The translations under genes and the position numbers were made by a program. Under the pieces are notes generated by a model, which did not search any database, was not told the DNA's origin, and saw only the letters and a program-made list of their open reading frames with translations. DNA of 64,000 bases, from positions 930,001 to 994,000 of the forward strand of contig NZ_CP094357.1 in the NCBI RefSeq assembly GCF_014779555.2, read 5' to 3'. Each line of letters begins with the position of its first letter. The stretch's first letter is position 1. Shown one piece after another: positions 8,361 to 17,142 of this stretch. This DNA comes from Lysobacter capsici. GTDB taxonomy: Bacteria; Pseudomonadota; Gammaproteobacteria; Xanthomonadales; Xanthomonadaceae.

Positions 8361-9380
8361 ATGTCCGATACCTACACGTCCGGCTACAAGCAAGATCCGC
8401 GCGGGCCGCGTGCGGTCTGGCGCGTGGGCGGGCGTTCGCTGGTCGCGATCCTCGGCCTGACCTTGCTGGCCGGCGCGTTCGTCTATGCCAGCCGGCGCGG
8501 TCCCGACGAGGGCGCCGGCGTCGAGTCCACGGCCGACGCGCGCGTCCACGCCGCGCCGACGCCTTCGTCGGCGCGCGCCCGCGATGTCGGCCGCGACGAT
8601 TCGATTCCGGTCGCCGGCCCGCGGCGCGCGCCGCAGGGCATCGCGCAATCGCCGTTGCGTCAGCAGTTCGAGCAGGCGCGCGATCTGTACTCGTTCGCGC
8701 AATCGCTGCGTTCGCGCGCCGATGCCGGCGAGCCCGAGGCGATCTGGCTGCTGACCCGGGTCTACGACTACTGCGCGAATTACGCCAACGCGCCGGTCGA
8801 TTACGGCAACGACACCCGCGCGATCGAGGCGATGAAATTGCGCACCTCGGCGGCGATGGTCGCCGCGCGCAGCCGGGTGAGTTCGCGCTGCGCGCGCTTC
8901 GTACCCGAGGACGAGCTGAGTTTCTCGATGATCCTGGTCAAGCGCGTGGAGGCGGCCAAGAGCGGCAGCCTGCCCGCCGAAGCCTCGCTGCTCGCGGCCG
9001 GCAAGCCGTTGGAGAAGACCGAGGAATACCGCAACGACCTGGTCGAACGGGTCGTGCGGTCGAAAGACCCGGAAGCGTATTCGGCGCTGTCGCCGGGCAT
9101 GGGCATCGCGTCCAGCGGTCGCAGCGCGGGGTTCACCCGCGCGGCCGGTACCCAGTTCGCCGAACTGGCGTGGCAATTGGCCGCGTGCAGGCTCGGCCAG
9201 GATTGCAGCGCGAAGGGGTCGTTGATGACCTCCTATTGCGCCAACGGCGGCATTTGTTCGCAGGACCCCGAGCAGGATTTCGCCGGGTTCGTATACGACG
9301 CGGCGATCCCGCGTCAGGGGGCACAAGTGGTTGAAGAAATGGTCGATTCGCTGACTGGCGAAAAGAGGATGGTGCAATGA
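8361..9380 (+). CDS. putative membrane-anchored protein of unknown function
   Basis: A 339-residue protein with a short cytoplasmic N terminus, one membrane span at about residues 28-45 (SLVAILGLTLLAGAFVYASR), a low-complexity linker and a periplasmic domain with several Cys residues (YDYCANYANAP, SRCARFVPEDE, ACRLGQDCSAKG, SYCANGGICSQDPE). No catalytic motif or family was recognised. Its stop overlaps the start of the next gene (ATGA), so the two are probably translated together. A TTG at 8358 directly before the ATG is a less likely start. Confidence 0.75.
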   Translation: MSDTYTSGYKQDPRGPRAVWRVGGRSLVAILGLTLLAGAFVYASRRGPDEGAGVESTADARVHAAPTPSSARARDVGRDDSIPVAGPRRAPQGIAQSPLRQQFEQARDLYSFAQSLRSRADAGEPEAIWLLTRVYDYCANYANAPVDYGNDTRAIEAMKLRTSAAMVAARSRVSSRCARFVPEDELSFSMILVKRVEAAKSGSLPAEASLLAAGKPLEKTEEYRNDLVERVVRSKDPEAYSALSPGMGIASSGRSAGFTRAAGTQFAELAWQLAACRLGQDCSAKGSLMTSYCANGGICSQDPEQDFAGFVYDAAIPRQGAQVVEEMVDSLTGEKRMVQ

Positions 9381-9847
9381 AACGCGAGCACTTCATGAAA
9401 ACGGCCAAGATCGGCTTCTGGGCGCTGTTGTTGAGCGCTTACTCGGTCGGCGCGGCCGGGGTGATGATCGACGTGTTCGGCGAGGAGTATCGCGACCTGT
9501 CGCAGGTGGCGGTGACCTCGGTGGACTCCAAGGCCGAACAGCGCTCGTTGAGCGCGGCGCAGATCGCGGCGGTCTATCGAGCGCGCAGCGGCGCGCCGTT
9601 CTCGACCTTGCCGCCGGGCAGCACCTTCAAGGTGATGTGGCCGGACGGTTCGAGCGAGTACGTGATGGTCGTCAGCGCCTCGTCCACCGGCGGCATCCAG
9701 CCGATTCCGGGCACCCAGGTGCCGGCGCCGGGCAAGGCCAAGGGCAAGACGGCCACGACCGCGCACCGCAACGTGCCCGGCGCGGCCGAGCTGACCGAAG
9801 CCGACGTGCTGGAGATGGCGGCGTGGGTCGAGCCCACCTTGCGTTGA
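9377..9847 (+). CDS. putative secreted protein of unknown function
   Basis: A 156-residue protein with a basic start and a hydrophobic signal-like segment (IGFWALLLSAYSVGAAG) in the first 30 residues. The rest has no recognised family; it contains a Lys/Ala/Thr linker (GKAKGKTATTAHRN) near residue 120. It overlaps the upstream membrane protein by four bases and probably works with it. The pair, with the lipoprotein at 7006, forms an envelope group inserted between accC and prmA. Confidence 0.7.
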   Translation: MKREHFMKTAKIGFWALLLSAYSVGAAGVMIDVFGEEYRDLSQVAVTSVDSKAEQRSLSAAQIAAVYRARSGAPFSTLPPGSTFKVMWPDGSSEYVMVVSASSTGGIQPIPGTQVPAPGKAKGKTATTAHRNVPGAAELTEADVLEMAAWVEPTLR

Positions 9848-9971
9848 GGCGGGGCGCGCGGCTGTCGTGCGTGCGCCGGTGGGCGCTGCGCGGCGGCGGT
9901 GCGCGCGCGGGTCGCGTGTAGCGCGGGCGTCGCGTGGAAGGTCGCTGCGCGGCCGAGTGGTTGAATCAGTC

Positions 9972-10003
9972 AAAACCCGCGTCGACGACGTGGGTTTTTT
10001 TGT
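9972..10003 (+). terminator. rho-independent terminator
   Basis: AAACCCGCGTC and GACGTGGGTT pair with one G-U wobble and are followed by seven T residues. It lies about 125 bases after the plus-strand exported genes and would end that transcript. The 419-base gap 9848-10266 otherwise holds only a short REP-like copy and a hairpin after accC. Confidence 0.75.
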
Positions 10004-10130
10004 GGCCGGCGATGCCTGCGGTTCATTGCGAGGCGCCGGTGCATGCGGCGCGGTTGCCAGGTGTGTTGGTCGTCCGCGGGGGTTCCCGGAGCATGCTTTG
10101 GCATCGGACGTTCGCCGGGGGTTGAGGTTT

Positions 10131-10158
10131 CGCGGTCGCGGCTTGCGCCGCTCCTGCA
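10131..10158. repeat. REP-like palindromic repeat, single copy
   Basis: CGCGGTCGCGGCTTGCGCCG followed by CTCCTGCA. The same unit recurs at 37.7-37.95, 43.1, 46.6-46.7 and 53.1-53.2 kb in both orientations, always between genes. Confidence 0.8.
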
Positions 10159-10188
10159 TGAAGCGGTATTCGTGCGTTGTTGAAACGA

Positions 10189-10219
10189 CGAAGGCCTGCG
10201 TGGTCGACGCGGGCCTTCG
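10189..10219 (-). terminator. hairpin downstream of accC
   Basis: CGAAGGCC and GGCCTTCG form a strong stem whose inner part also pairs. It lies about 50 bases after the accC stop. Read on the minus strand it has only a short, interrupted T tract, so it may be a weak terminator or an RNA-stabilising 3' hairpin. Confidence 0.45.
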
Positions 10220-10266
10220 TGTTGTTGCGGCGGAACTCAGACGATCGAGATCGTCGGCACAAGGTC

Positions 10267-11634
10267 TCAGACGATCGAGATCGTCTTCTCCTTCTGCTCC
10301 TTGAGCCGCTTTTCCAGGTAGTGGATGTTCATGCCGCCCTGCTGGAAGCCGGCATCGGACAGGATGCGCTGCTGCAGCGGGATGTTGGTCTTGATGCCGT
10401 CGACGACCATTTCGCTCAAGGCCACGCGCATGCGCGCGATCGCGGTGTCGCGGTCGGGGCCGTGCACGATCAGCTTGCCGATCATCGAGTCGTAGTTCGG
10501 CGGCACGCGATAGCCTTCGTAGATATGGCTGTCGACGCGCACGCCGGGACCGCCCGGGGCGTGGAAGTGCTGGATCAGGCCCGGGCAGGGCATGAAGGTT
10601 TCCGGGTCTTCGGCGTTGATGCGGCACTCGATCGCGTGGCCGTCGAGCACGATGTCGCTTTGCTTGATCGACAGCTTGCGGCCGGCGGCGATCATCAGCT
10701 GCTCGCGCACCAGATCGATGCCGGTGACCAACTCGGTGACCGGATGTTCGACCTGGATGCGGGTGTTCATTTCGATGAAGTAGAAGCGGCCGTTCTCGTA
10801 CAGGAACTCGAACGTGCCCGCGCCGCGATAGCCGATGCGGATGCAGGCCTCGACGCAGACCTTGCCGATTTCCGCGCGCTGTTCGACGGTGATGCCCGGC
10901 GCCGGCGCTTCCTCGACGACTTTCTGGTGGCGGCGCTGCATCGAGCAGTCGCGTTCGCCCAGATGGATCGCGTTGCCCTGGCCGTCGGCGAGCACCTGGA
11001 TCTCCACGTGGCGCGGGTTTTCCAGGAATTTCTCCATGTACACCATGTCGTTGCCGAACGCGGCCTTGGCTTCGGACTTGGTGGTCTGGATCGCGGCGTT
11101 GAGATGCGCTTCGGTGTGCACCACGCGCATGCCGCGACCGCCGCCGCCGCCGGCGGCCTTGACGATGATCGGGTAGCCGATCTCGCGCGCGATCTTGATG
11201 TTGGCGGCGTTGTCGTCGCCGAGCGGACCGCCGCTGCCGGGTACGCAGGGCACGCCGGCTTCCTTCATCGCGCGGATCGCCTCGACCTTGTCGCCCATCA
11301 GGCGGATGGTCTCGGCGCGCGGACCGATGAAGATGAAGCCCGATTGCTCCACGCGCTCGGCGAAGTCGGCGTTCTCGCTGAGAAAGCCGTAGCCCGGATG
11401 GATCGCCTGGGCGTCGGTGACTTCAGCCGCGGCGATGATCGAGGCCATGTTGAGGTAGCTGTCGGACGACGGCGCCGGCCCGATGCAGACCGATTCGTCG
11501 GCCATGGCCACGTGCTTGAGGTTGCGGTCGACGGTGGAATGCACCGCGACCGTGCGGATGCCGAGCGCGTGGCACGCGCGCAGGATGCGCAGCGCGATTT
11601 CGCCGCGGTTGGCGATTACGACTTTATCAAGCAT
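10267..11634 (-). CDS. accC: acetyl-CoA carboxylase biotin carboxylase subunit
   Basis: A 455-residue ATP-grasp enzyme that carboxylates biotin on AccB in the first step of fatty-acid synthesis. It has the N-terminal [14 protein letters not shown] fold, the glycine-rich ATP lid [14 protein letters not shown] near residue 160 and the catalytic [13 protein letters not shown] region near residue 285. Length is standard. Normally accC follows accB directly; here a 445-base four-helix-bundle element lies between them, and the accC start overlaps the end of that element's open frame by eight bases. No good ribosome site precedes the ATG, so translation may depend on the upstream frame. Confidence 0.97.
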   Translation of the reverse strand: MLDKVVIANRGEIALRILRACHALGIRTVAVHSTVDRNLKHVAMADESVCIGPAPSSDSYLNMASIIAAAEVTDAQAIHPGYGFLSENADFAERVEQSGFIFIGPRAETIRLMGDKVEAIRAMKEAGVPCVPGSGGPLGDDNAANIKIAREIGYPIIVKAAGGGGGRGMRVVHTEAHLNAAIQTTKSEAKAAFGNDMVYMEKFLENPRHVEIQVLADGQGNAIHLGERDCSMQRRHQKVVEEAPAPGITVEQRAEIGKVCVEACIRIGYRGAGTFEFLYENGRFYFIEMNTRIQVEHPVTELVTGIDLVREQLMIAAGRKLSIKQSDIVLDGHAIECRINAEDPETFMPCPGLIQHFHAPGGPGVRVDSHIYEGYRVPPNYDSMIGKLIVHGPDRDTAIARMRVALSEMVVDGIKTNIPLQQRILSDAGFQQGGMNIHYLEKRLKEQKEKTISIV

Positions 11635-12079
11635 GAGGTGGCCGGTCGGGAATGGGGAATTGGGAATCGGGAGTCGGAAGAGCGGGGTTGCGGGCTCTGG
11701 ATGATTCGTCGCGCTTCTCGAGTACGTTCATCAGGCCCGTCAGCTTCGCGAACACTCGATCGATGAGGTCGTTGAGCGGCGAAGACGGTTCGGTGAATCC
11801 CAGGCGCACGGCGATTTGTTGCTGGGTGTCCAGCTCGGCCAGCGAGCCGCGCGCGATCGAGAGAAAGCGCAGGTACTCCCGGGTCGAGCGCCGCGCGGCG
11901 CCCTCGGCGATGTTCGACGGCACGCTCGCGGCGGCTTTGCGCATCTGGGCGGTCAGTCCGAATCGTTCGGCTTCGGGAAACGAGACAGAGAACCGATAAA
12001 TCGCCACGACGAGATCCATGGCATCGCGCCAGACCTCCAAGCCCTCGTGGGGCCGCTTTGACGATTCCCGATTCCCCAT
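11627..12079 (-). CDS. four-helix-bundle protein (23S rRNA intervening-sequence family)
   Basis: A 150-residue protein of the S23/IVP four-helix-bundle family, related to the Avd accessory proteins of diversity-generating retroelements. Diagnostic parts are the N-terminal [16 protein letters not shown], the central [20 protein letters not shown] and [23 protein letters not shown]. The family is basic and binds nucleic acid, but its cellular job is unknown. Its first residues (MGNRES) and its tail ([13 protein letters not shown]) are encoded by the terminal repeats of the element that carries it. The stop falls inside the accC start region (eight-base overlap), so it is co-transcribed with accB and accC and may be translationally coupled to accC. 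The start at 12079 is uncertain because the body of the family begins some residues later. Confidence 0.85.
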   Translation of the reverse strand: MGNRESSKRPHEGLEVWRDAMDLVVAIYRFSVSFPEAERFGLTAQMRKAAASVPSNIAEGAARRSTREYLRFLSIARGSLAELDTQQQIAVRLGFTEPSSPLNDLIDRVFAKLTGLMNVLEKRDESSRARNPALPTPDSQFPIPDRPPHA

Positions 12080-12091
12080 TCCCGATTCCCG
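11647..12091 (-). mobile_element. four-helix-bundle element with terminal inverted repeats
   Basis: A 445-base unit bounded by inverted repeats built from GGGAAT-type hexamers. On the minus strand it begins at 12091 with GGGAATCGGGAATGGGGAAT and ends at 11647 with the complementary ATTCCC-type repeats, preceded by CGCTCTTCC at 11684-11676. It fills almost all of the accB-accC gap; without it only about 25 bases would remain. Its first 31 bases are identical to the start of the 118-base unit in groES-groEL (30944-30974), and both units share the CGCTCTTCC inner border. It has no transposase. Calling it mobile is an inference from the shared ends and from its placement inside an operon. Confidence 0.75.
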
Positions 12092-12104
12092 TCGTGATCG
12101 GCAA

Positions 12105-12590
12105 TCAGCCGATCACGAACAGCGGCTGATCGAATTCGATCGGCTGGCCGCTCTCGGCCATGATCTTGAGCACGGTGCCGGACACGTCGGCTTCGATCGG
12201 GTTGAACATCTTCATCGCCTCGATCACCGCCAGGGTGTCGCCGGCCTTGACCGACTGGCCGACCGCGACGAACGGCGGCTTGTCCGGCGCGGGCGAGGAG
12301 TAGAAGGTGCCGACCATCGGCGCGCGCACGACGTGGCCGTCGGGCAGGTCGCTGGCGGGCTTGGCGCTGCCGCCGGTGGCCGCTTCGGTCGGCGAGCTCA
12401 TCGGCATGGCCTGAGCCGTCGGACGCTGTTCCGGCGCCGGCGCGTACATCGGCTGCGGCTGGGGCATCGCATAGCCGCCCTTGGGCGTGCGGGCCAGGCG
12501 GACGGATTCTTCGCCTTCCTTGATCTCGATCTCGGCGAGGTTGGATTCCTCGAGCAGATCGATCAGTTTCTTGATTTTGCGCAGGTCCAT
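12105..12590 (-). CDS. accB: acetyl-CoA carboxylase biotin carboxyl carrier protein
   Basis: A 161-residue carrier whose lysine holds biotin for AccC and the carboxyltransferase. The C-terminal biotinyl domain contains the invariant EAMKM motif (Lys near position 127) within [17 protein letters not shown]. The N terminus has the conserved [20 protein letters not shown] helix, joined by a Pro/Ala/Gln-rich linker of usual length. It lies between aroQ and the four-helix-bundle element, with accC after that, so the AccB/AccC ratio may be affected by the insertion. Confidence 0.96.
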   Translation of the reverse strand: MDLRKIKKLIDLLEESNLAEIEIKEGEESVRLARTPKGGYAMPQPQPMYAPAPEQRPTAQAMPMSSPTEAATGGSAKPASDLPDGHVVRAPMVGTFYSSPAPDKPPFVAVGQSVKAGDTLAVIEAMKMFNPIEADVSGTVLKIMAESGQPIEFDQPLFVIG

Positions 12591-12673
12591 GGAGCGGGCC
12601 TCTGATGTGGAGCTTGGTTTGCAGGTCGCGCGGACGCGGCCCGGACGGATACGGGTAGGGCGGTGGCCGCTCG

Positions 12674-13114
12674 CTAGCGTGCCAGGCGCTTGATTGCGGC
12701 TTCGAGTGCGTAGCGGTAACTGTCGGCGCCGAAGCCGCAGACCACGCCGAGGGCCAGATCGCTGAAATAGCTGTGGCGGCGGAAGTCTTCGCGGGTGTGC
12801 GGGTTGGACAGGTGGATCTCGATAAAAGGGATCGCCACCGCCGCCAGGGCGTCGCGGATCGCCACGCTGGTGTGGGTGAAGGCGGCCGGGTTGATCAGGA
12901 TCAGCGCGGTGCCGTCGCCGCGGGCGGCCTGGATGCGGTCGACCAGGACGTGCTCGGCGTTGGACTGCAGGCTCTCCAGGGCGTGGCCGGCCGCCTGCGC
13001 GCGCTCGCCCAGATCGGCGTCGATCTGCGCCAGGGTGGTGCGGCCGTAGACCTCCGGCTCGCGGGTGCCGAGCAGGTTGAGGTTGGGGCCGTGCAGGACC
13101 AGGAGCTTGGCCAT
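12674..13114 (-). CDS. aroQ: type II 3-dehydroquinate dehydratase
   Basis: A 146-residue enzyme of the shikimate pathway (3-dehydroquinate to 3-dehydroshikimate). It has [18 protein letters not shown] with the catalytic Arg and Tyr, [32 protein letters not shown] and [17 protein letters not shown] with the catalytic His. The start at 13114 gives the family length; a longer frame up to 13189 adds an unrelated extension. It precedes accB by 83 bases in the conserved aroQ-accB-accC order. Confidence 0.95.
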   Translation of the reverse strand: MAKLLVLHGPNLNLLGTREPEVYGRTTLAQIDADLGERAQAAGHALESLQSNAEHVLVDRIQAARGDGTALILINPAAFTHTSVAIRDALAAVAIPFIEIHLSNPHTREDFRRHSYFSDLALGVVCGFGADSYRYALEAAIKRLAR

Positions 13115-13199
13115 CGGGACCGCGCGGTTGCCTTCAAAGGGCGGCAGTTTGCGCGATGGCCGCTCAGCTGTCCAGAAGTTGGCCGCCAAATCGGCGAAG

Positions 13200-13277
13200 T
13201 TGTCGCGATTTAAGCGGTTGTTTGAGTGGCGGCTCTAGAAATGCGGCCGCGGGACGGTCTTGTCGCGTTTTTAAGCG
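13200..13277. promoter_or_regulatory. paired 17-18 bp direct repeats upstream of aroQ
   Basis: TTGTCGCGATTTAAGCG at 13200-13216 and TTGTCGCGTTTTTAAGCG at 13260-13277 are near-identical direct repeats exactly 60 bases apart, 86-163 bases before the aroQ start. They are locally AT-rich and could be regulator sites for aroQ-accB-accC. The rest of the 523-base gap 13115-13637 holds nothing recognisable. Confidence 0.35.
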
Positions 13278-13637
13278 CAGCTCGGCGCCTGTAGCCGGAC
13301 GATAGCAACTTCGCGTTGCATCGTTCAGGGCTGGCGGTGACCGGGTCTGCGTTCGCAGGATGAACCAGGCCCGACAGTCCTGCGAACTCTTGGCTACGCG
13401 GCCGGCGACCTGGCGTGGCCTTGGAGTGGTCGATCCTCGCCTGTCGGAGCCGCTGGGGAAAGCCGGTGCCGTCACGCATCCGCTGCGCGTCGGACCACGG
13501 GTCCGATGGATCGTCGGGGTTGTGATGAAGGGCTGCGCGGTTGGCTGAACGCGGTCGCGGCTTGGAACTGTGCGCTGGTGCGCAGGTGGCGGCGGCATGA
13601 CGCGATCCGCCGCAGCGGGCACCTCGTCGCGCCGCGG

Positions 13638-14237
13638 TCAATCCACCCAGCCGTCGAGTTCACCAGCCTCGAACGGCCCGATCCGTTGCTTGAGCAGCTT
13701 GCCGTCGGCGCCGATCAGCACGGTGTAGGGCAGCACGCCCTTGGGGTTGCCGAGCTGGATGCCGGCGTCGCGCGGGCCGGGTCGGTCGAGCAGGATCGGG
13801 TAGCCGACCGGCACGCGCTGCAGGAACGCGGCGACGTCTTCGGCATTGTCCAGGGCGATGCCGACCACCTGGGTGCCGGTGGCGCCCTGCGACTGCGCGT
13901 AACGGTTGAGTTCGGGCATTTCCTTGATGCACGGGCCGCACCAGCTGGCCCACAGATTGATCAGGATCGGCCGGCCGGCGAAGGCCTGCGGCAACTGCAT
14001 CGGCTTGCCGTCCAGGCCCGGCAGTTGCAGCGGCGGCATCGCCGCGCCGCGGCTGGCGACGACCAGATCGGCCGGCGGCTTGGGCGCTTCACGCGCCATC
14101 TGGTCCTGCAGCACGCGCTGGCCCAGTTCGGTGCGCATCAGCCAGCCGCCGCCGCCGACCAATTGCCCGGCGAGCACGCCCAGGGTGCCGGCGGCTACCG
14201 CGATCAACACGATTTTGAGCGTAGACGACCAGGCCAT
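13638..14237 (-). CDS. TlpA/ResA family thioredoxin-like protein
   Basis: A 199-residue membrane-anchored periplasmic thiol-disulfide protein. It has one N-terminal membrane segment (LKIVLIAVAAGTLGVLAG), a thioredoxin fold with the active site WASWCGPC (Cys100 and Cys103) and the cis-Pro region VLPYTVLIGADGK. The frame continues upstream through dsbD, but the ATG at 14237 is the natural start and lies 11 bases after the dsbD stop. Because it follows dsbD it is a likely electron acceptor of DsbD, for disulfide reduction, cytochrome maturation or antioxidant defence. Confidence 0.9.
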   Translation of the reverse strand: MAWSSTLKIVLIAVAAGTLGVLAGQLVGGGGWLMRTELGQRVLQDQMAREAPKPPADLVVASRGAAMPPLQLPGLDGKPMQLPQAFAGRPILINLWASWCGPCIKEMPELNRYAQSQGATGTQVVGIALDNAEDVAAFLQRVPVGYPILLDRPGPRDAGIQLGNPKGVLPYTVLIGADGKLLKQRIGPFEAGELDGWVD

Positions 14238-14248
14238 CGGTGCTGTCC

Positions 14249-16804
14249 TTAGCGGTGGGCGGCGCGCGCGCGATCGATGCGCGCGGCGAACGCGGGGGCT
14301 TTCTCGAAACCGAACAGACGCAGCTCGCGGCGTTCGGCGCCGTTGCTGTAATAGAGCGTCGCCGGCGGGCCGATGATGCCCAGCCGCTTCATCAGCGCCT
14401 GATCGAGTTCGTCGTTGGCGGTGACGTCGGCCTTGAGCAGGACGAAGCCGTCGAGCGCGCGCTGCACCTGCGGTTCGGGGAAGGTGTACTTCTCCATTTC
14501 CTTGCAGGCCACGCACCAGTCGGCATAGAAGTCGAGCATCAACGGCTTGCCGGCGGCCTGGGCCGCGGCGAGTTCGCGGTCGAGGTCGGCGCTGGACTTG
14601 ATCGTGCGGAACGGCAGCTCGGCCGGATGCGCCGCGGCGCCGCCGCGCAGACCGGCGAGCGGGCGCAGCGGGTCGCTGCCGCCGGCCAGGGCGCCGAACA
14701 ACTGCGCCGCGCCGAGCACGCCGAACAGCAAGGCGCACAGCCAGCCGATCGCGCGCGCGCCGTCGCCGCGCGCGGCGCGCAGCGACAGCGCGATCAGCAC
14801 CGCCGCGCCGAGCGCCAGCGCGCCCCACAGGGCGAGGGTGACCGGGCCGGGCAGGATGCGCGACAGCATCCAGATCGCCATGCCGATGAAGATCAGGCCG
14901 AACACGCGCTGCACCGCGACCATCCACGGCCCGCTGGTCGGCAGGCCCTTGCCGGCGGCGACGCCGAACACCAGCAGCGGCACGCCCATGCCCAGGGCGA
15001 GGGTGAACAGCACCAGCCCGCCGAACAGCGGGTCGCCGGTCTGGCTGATGTAGAGCACCGCGCCGGCCAACGGCGGCGCCACGCAGGGGCCGACGATCAG
15101 CGAGGACAACGCGCCCATCGCCGCCACCCCGAGCCACGAGCCGCTGCGCTGGCGGTTGCTGACTTCGCTGAGCCAGTTGCGCAGGCCCGACGGCAGCTGC
15201 AGTTCGTACAGGCCGAAGCTCGACAGCGCCAGGGCGACGAACACCAACGCGAACACGCTGATCACCCACGGGGTCTGGAACAGGATCTGCACGTTCGAAC
15301 CGGCGCCGAGCAGGCCGACGATGACCCCGGCGACGGTGAACACCGCGGCGTTGGCGAGCACGTAGATCAGCGACAAGGTGAAGGCGCGGCGCGCGCTCAG
15401 GCCCGGGCCCTGGCCGACGATCAGGCCCGACAGGATCGGGATCATCGGCAGCACGCAGGGGGTGAAGGCGAGCAGCAGGCCCAGGCCGAAGAAGGTCAGC
15501 AGGGCGAGGTAGCGGTTCGGGCCGGCCAGCGAGGCGGCGAGCAGGCTGTCTTCGGCTTGCGGCGCGGCGGTGTCGGCCGCTTGGTCGGCGGCATTCGGCG
15601 AGCCGGCGACGCTTGCGCCGGCCTGGGTGGTGCCTGGGTCGGCGCTGGCGGCGCCGGTGGCGGGATTGGTGGAGTCGGTGGACGCAGCCGGGGTGCCCGC
15701 GGCGGTATCGGCGTTGCCGGCAGCGGCCGTTGCGGCGGCGGCCGCGCTCGCAGCGCTCGCAGTCGTAGCCGCGGCGGTGTCGGCCTTGCTCGCATCAATT
15801 GCGGCGGTCACCGTGCCGCGCGCCAGATCGATCGTCACCTTGCGGGTCATCGGCGGATAGCAGATGCCGTCGGTCTGGCAGCCCTGAAAACCGGCGGTCA
15901 GGGTGATTTTGGCGGCGTCGGCGGTCTTGCGGATCAGCGGCAGCGGCACGTCGATCTGGTCGAAGAACACCGTGACCTGGCCGAAGTGTTCGTCGCGATG
16001 CGCGGTGCCGCGCGGCCATTGCGGCTTGCCGGCGGCGATGGCCGCGTGGTCGGTCTTGAGCGAGGTCTTGTCGCGATACAGGTAATAGCCGCGCGCCGGG
16101 GTGAAGCGCAGCAGCAGGCTGTCGCCGTCGCGGGCGATGGCTTCGAAACCGAAGGCCTGTTCCGGCGGCAGCGGCAGCGCGTCGGTGGCGCCGGCGCTGG
16201 CGGCGCTGGGCGCGCTCAGCGGCGAACCGCCGCCGAGCAGCGGATTGCTGGCGCCGCCGCGCGGTCCGAACTGGACCAACGGCGCGGATGCCGGCGCCGG
16301 GTCCATGGCCGGTCCGCTCGCGGCCGCGACGGCGGCGGCGGGCAGGGCGACGTTGAGCGTGCGGGTCTGCGGCGGGTAGCAGATGCCGGCGTCGGCGCAG
16401 CCTTGGTACTTGACGGTCAGCTTGACGCTCGCGCCCTGCGCGCTGCCCGGCAGGCTGGCGCTCAGGCGGTCGCGGTAGGTCTCCACGTCGCCGAAGAATT
16501 CGTCCTTGTGCGCCTCGCCCTTGGGCAGTTGCAGCGGCCGCGCGGCGTAGCCGGCGTCGGTCTTGACCGAGATGCGGTGCTTGTAGAGGTAGTAGCCCTT
16601 GGCGATCTTCCAATCGATCGCGATGCGCTCGGCGCTCGGCGCGCTGGCGCTGACCGCGAACGCATCGTCGACCGGCAGCAGGTCCTTTTCGTCGACCGCC
16701 AGCGCGGGCGCGGCGAATACGGCGGCCAGGCCGGCGGTCGCCAGGGCGAGGGCGAAGGCATGGCCGGCGCGTCGGCGCCGGCCTGGAAGCAGGTCGTCAG
16801 TCAT
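14249..16804 (-). CDS. dsbD: protein-disulfide reductase DsbD with duplicated alpha domain
   Basis: An 851-residue inner-membrane protein that moves electrons from cytoplasmic thioredoxin to periplasmic partners. After a signal peptide come two DsbD-alpha domains instead of one: residues 40-155 with QGCADAGICYPP (Cys136 and Cys142) and residues 210-330 with QGCQTDGICYPP (Cys309 and Cys315), so both keep the redox pair. An Ala/Thr-rich linker of about 90 residues leads to the eight-span transmembrane domain (start LLAFTPCVLPMIPILSG, later GPCVAPPLAG) and a C-terminal thioredoxin domain with DFYADWCVACK near residue 760. Usual DsbD is near 570-760 residues. Its start overlaps the cutA stop by four bases, and a TlpA-like partner follows. 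Confidence 0.93.
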   Translation of the reverse strand: MTDDLLPGRRRRAGHAFALALATAGLAAVFAAPALAVDEKDLLPVDDAFAVSASAPSAERIAIDWKIAKGYYLYKHRISVKTDAGYAARPLQLPKGEAHKDEFFGDVETYRDRLSASLPGSAQGASVKLTVKYQGCADAGICYPPQTRTLNVALPAAAVAAASGPAMDPAPASAPLVQFGPRGGASNPLLGGGSPLSAPSAASAGATDALPLPPEQAFGFEAIARDGDSLLLRFTPARGYYLYRDKTSLKTDHAAIAAGKPQWPRGTAHRDEHFGQVTVFFDQIDVPLPLIRKTADAAKITLTAGFQGCQTDGICYPPMTRKVTIDLARGTVTAAIDASKADTAAATTASAASAAAAATAAAGNADTAAGTPAASTDSTNPATGAASADPGTTQAGASVAGSPNAADQAADTAAPQAEDSLLAASLAGPNRYLALLTFFGLGLLLAFTPCVLPMIPILSGLIVGQGPGLSARRAFTLSLIYVLANAAVFTVAGVIVGLLGAGSNVQILFQTPWVISVFALVFVALALSSFGLYELQLPSGLRNWLSEVSNRQRSGSWLGVAAMGALSSLIVGPCVAPPLAGAVLYISQTGDPLFGGLVLFTLALGMGVPLLVFGVAAGKGLPTSGPWMVAVQRVFGLIFIGMAIWMLSRILPGPVTLALWGALALGAAVLIALSLRAARGDGARAIGWLCALLFGVLGAAQLFGALAGGSDPLRPLAGLRGGAAAHPAELPFRTIKSSADLDRELAAAQAAGKPLMLDFYADWCVACKEMEKYTFPEPQVQRALDGFVLLKADVTANDELDQALMKRLGIIGPPATLYYSNGAERRELRLFGFEKAPAFAARIDRARAAHR

Positions 16805-17142
16805 CGTTCTCGGGTCTGTTCGGCGATCCAGTGCAGATACGGATCGAGGCCGTCGCGGACTTCGACCACCAAGGCTTCCGGCAGTTCATACGGATGCAGC
16901 GCTTGAATGCGTGCGAGCACCGCGCCGACCCGGTCGGGCTGGGTCTTGATCATCAGCTGGACTTCGGTGGCGTGCTCGACCCGGCCCTGCCAGCGGTAGG
17001 TCGAACGCACCCCGGGCCAGCGGCTGACGCAGGCGGCCAGGCCGTCCTCGACCAGCGCCAGCGCGATCGCGTCGGCCGTGGCTTCGTCGGGGCAGGTGCT
17101 GAAGATCAGCCGGGGCAGGGGCGCGGGGTCGGTCGGGGGCAT
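16801..17142 (-). CDS. cutA: divalent-cation tolerance protein CutA
   Basis: A 113-residue trimeric ferredoxin-like protein linked to copper tolerance and disulfide metabolism. Family marks are the N-terminal IFSTCPDEATADAIA, the LAACVSRWPGVRSTYRWQG strand-loop and MIKTQPDRVGAVLARIQALH with PYELPE. It overlaps the start of dsbD by four bases (ATGA). The cutA-dsbD pairing is common in proteobacteria. Confidence 0.93.
   Translation of the reverse strand: MPPTDPAPLPRLIFSTCPDEATADAIALALVEDGLAACVSRWPGVRSTYRWQGRVEHATEVQLMIKTQPDRVGAVLARIQALHPYELPEALVVEVRDGLDPYLHWIAEQTRER

Noticed and set aside
11616..12104. Alternative frame through the four-helix-bundle element
   Set aside because: The frame at 11627-12079 has the clear family sequence; the other is its shifted shadow.
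13164..13622. Open frames in the gap between aroQ and the TlpA-like gene
   Set aside because: Low-complexity Arg/Pro/Ser translations without a ribosome site, domain or support from neighbours.
13638..15269. Longer 543-codon frame for the TlpA-like gene
   Set aside because: The extra N-terminal part overlaps dsbD out of frame. The ATG at 14237 gives a normal membrane-anchored thioredoxin.
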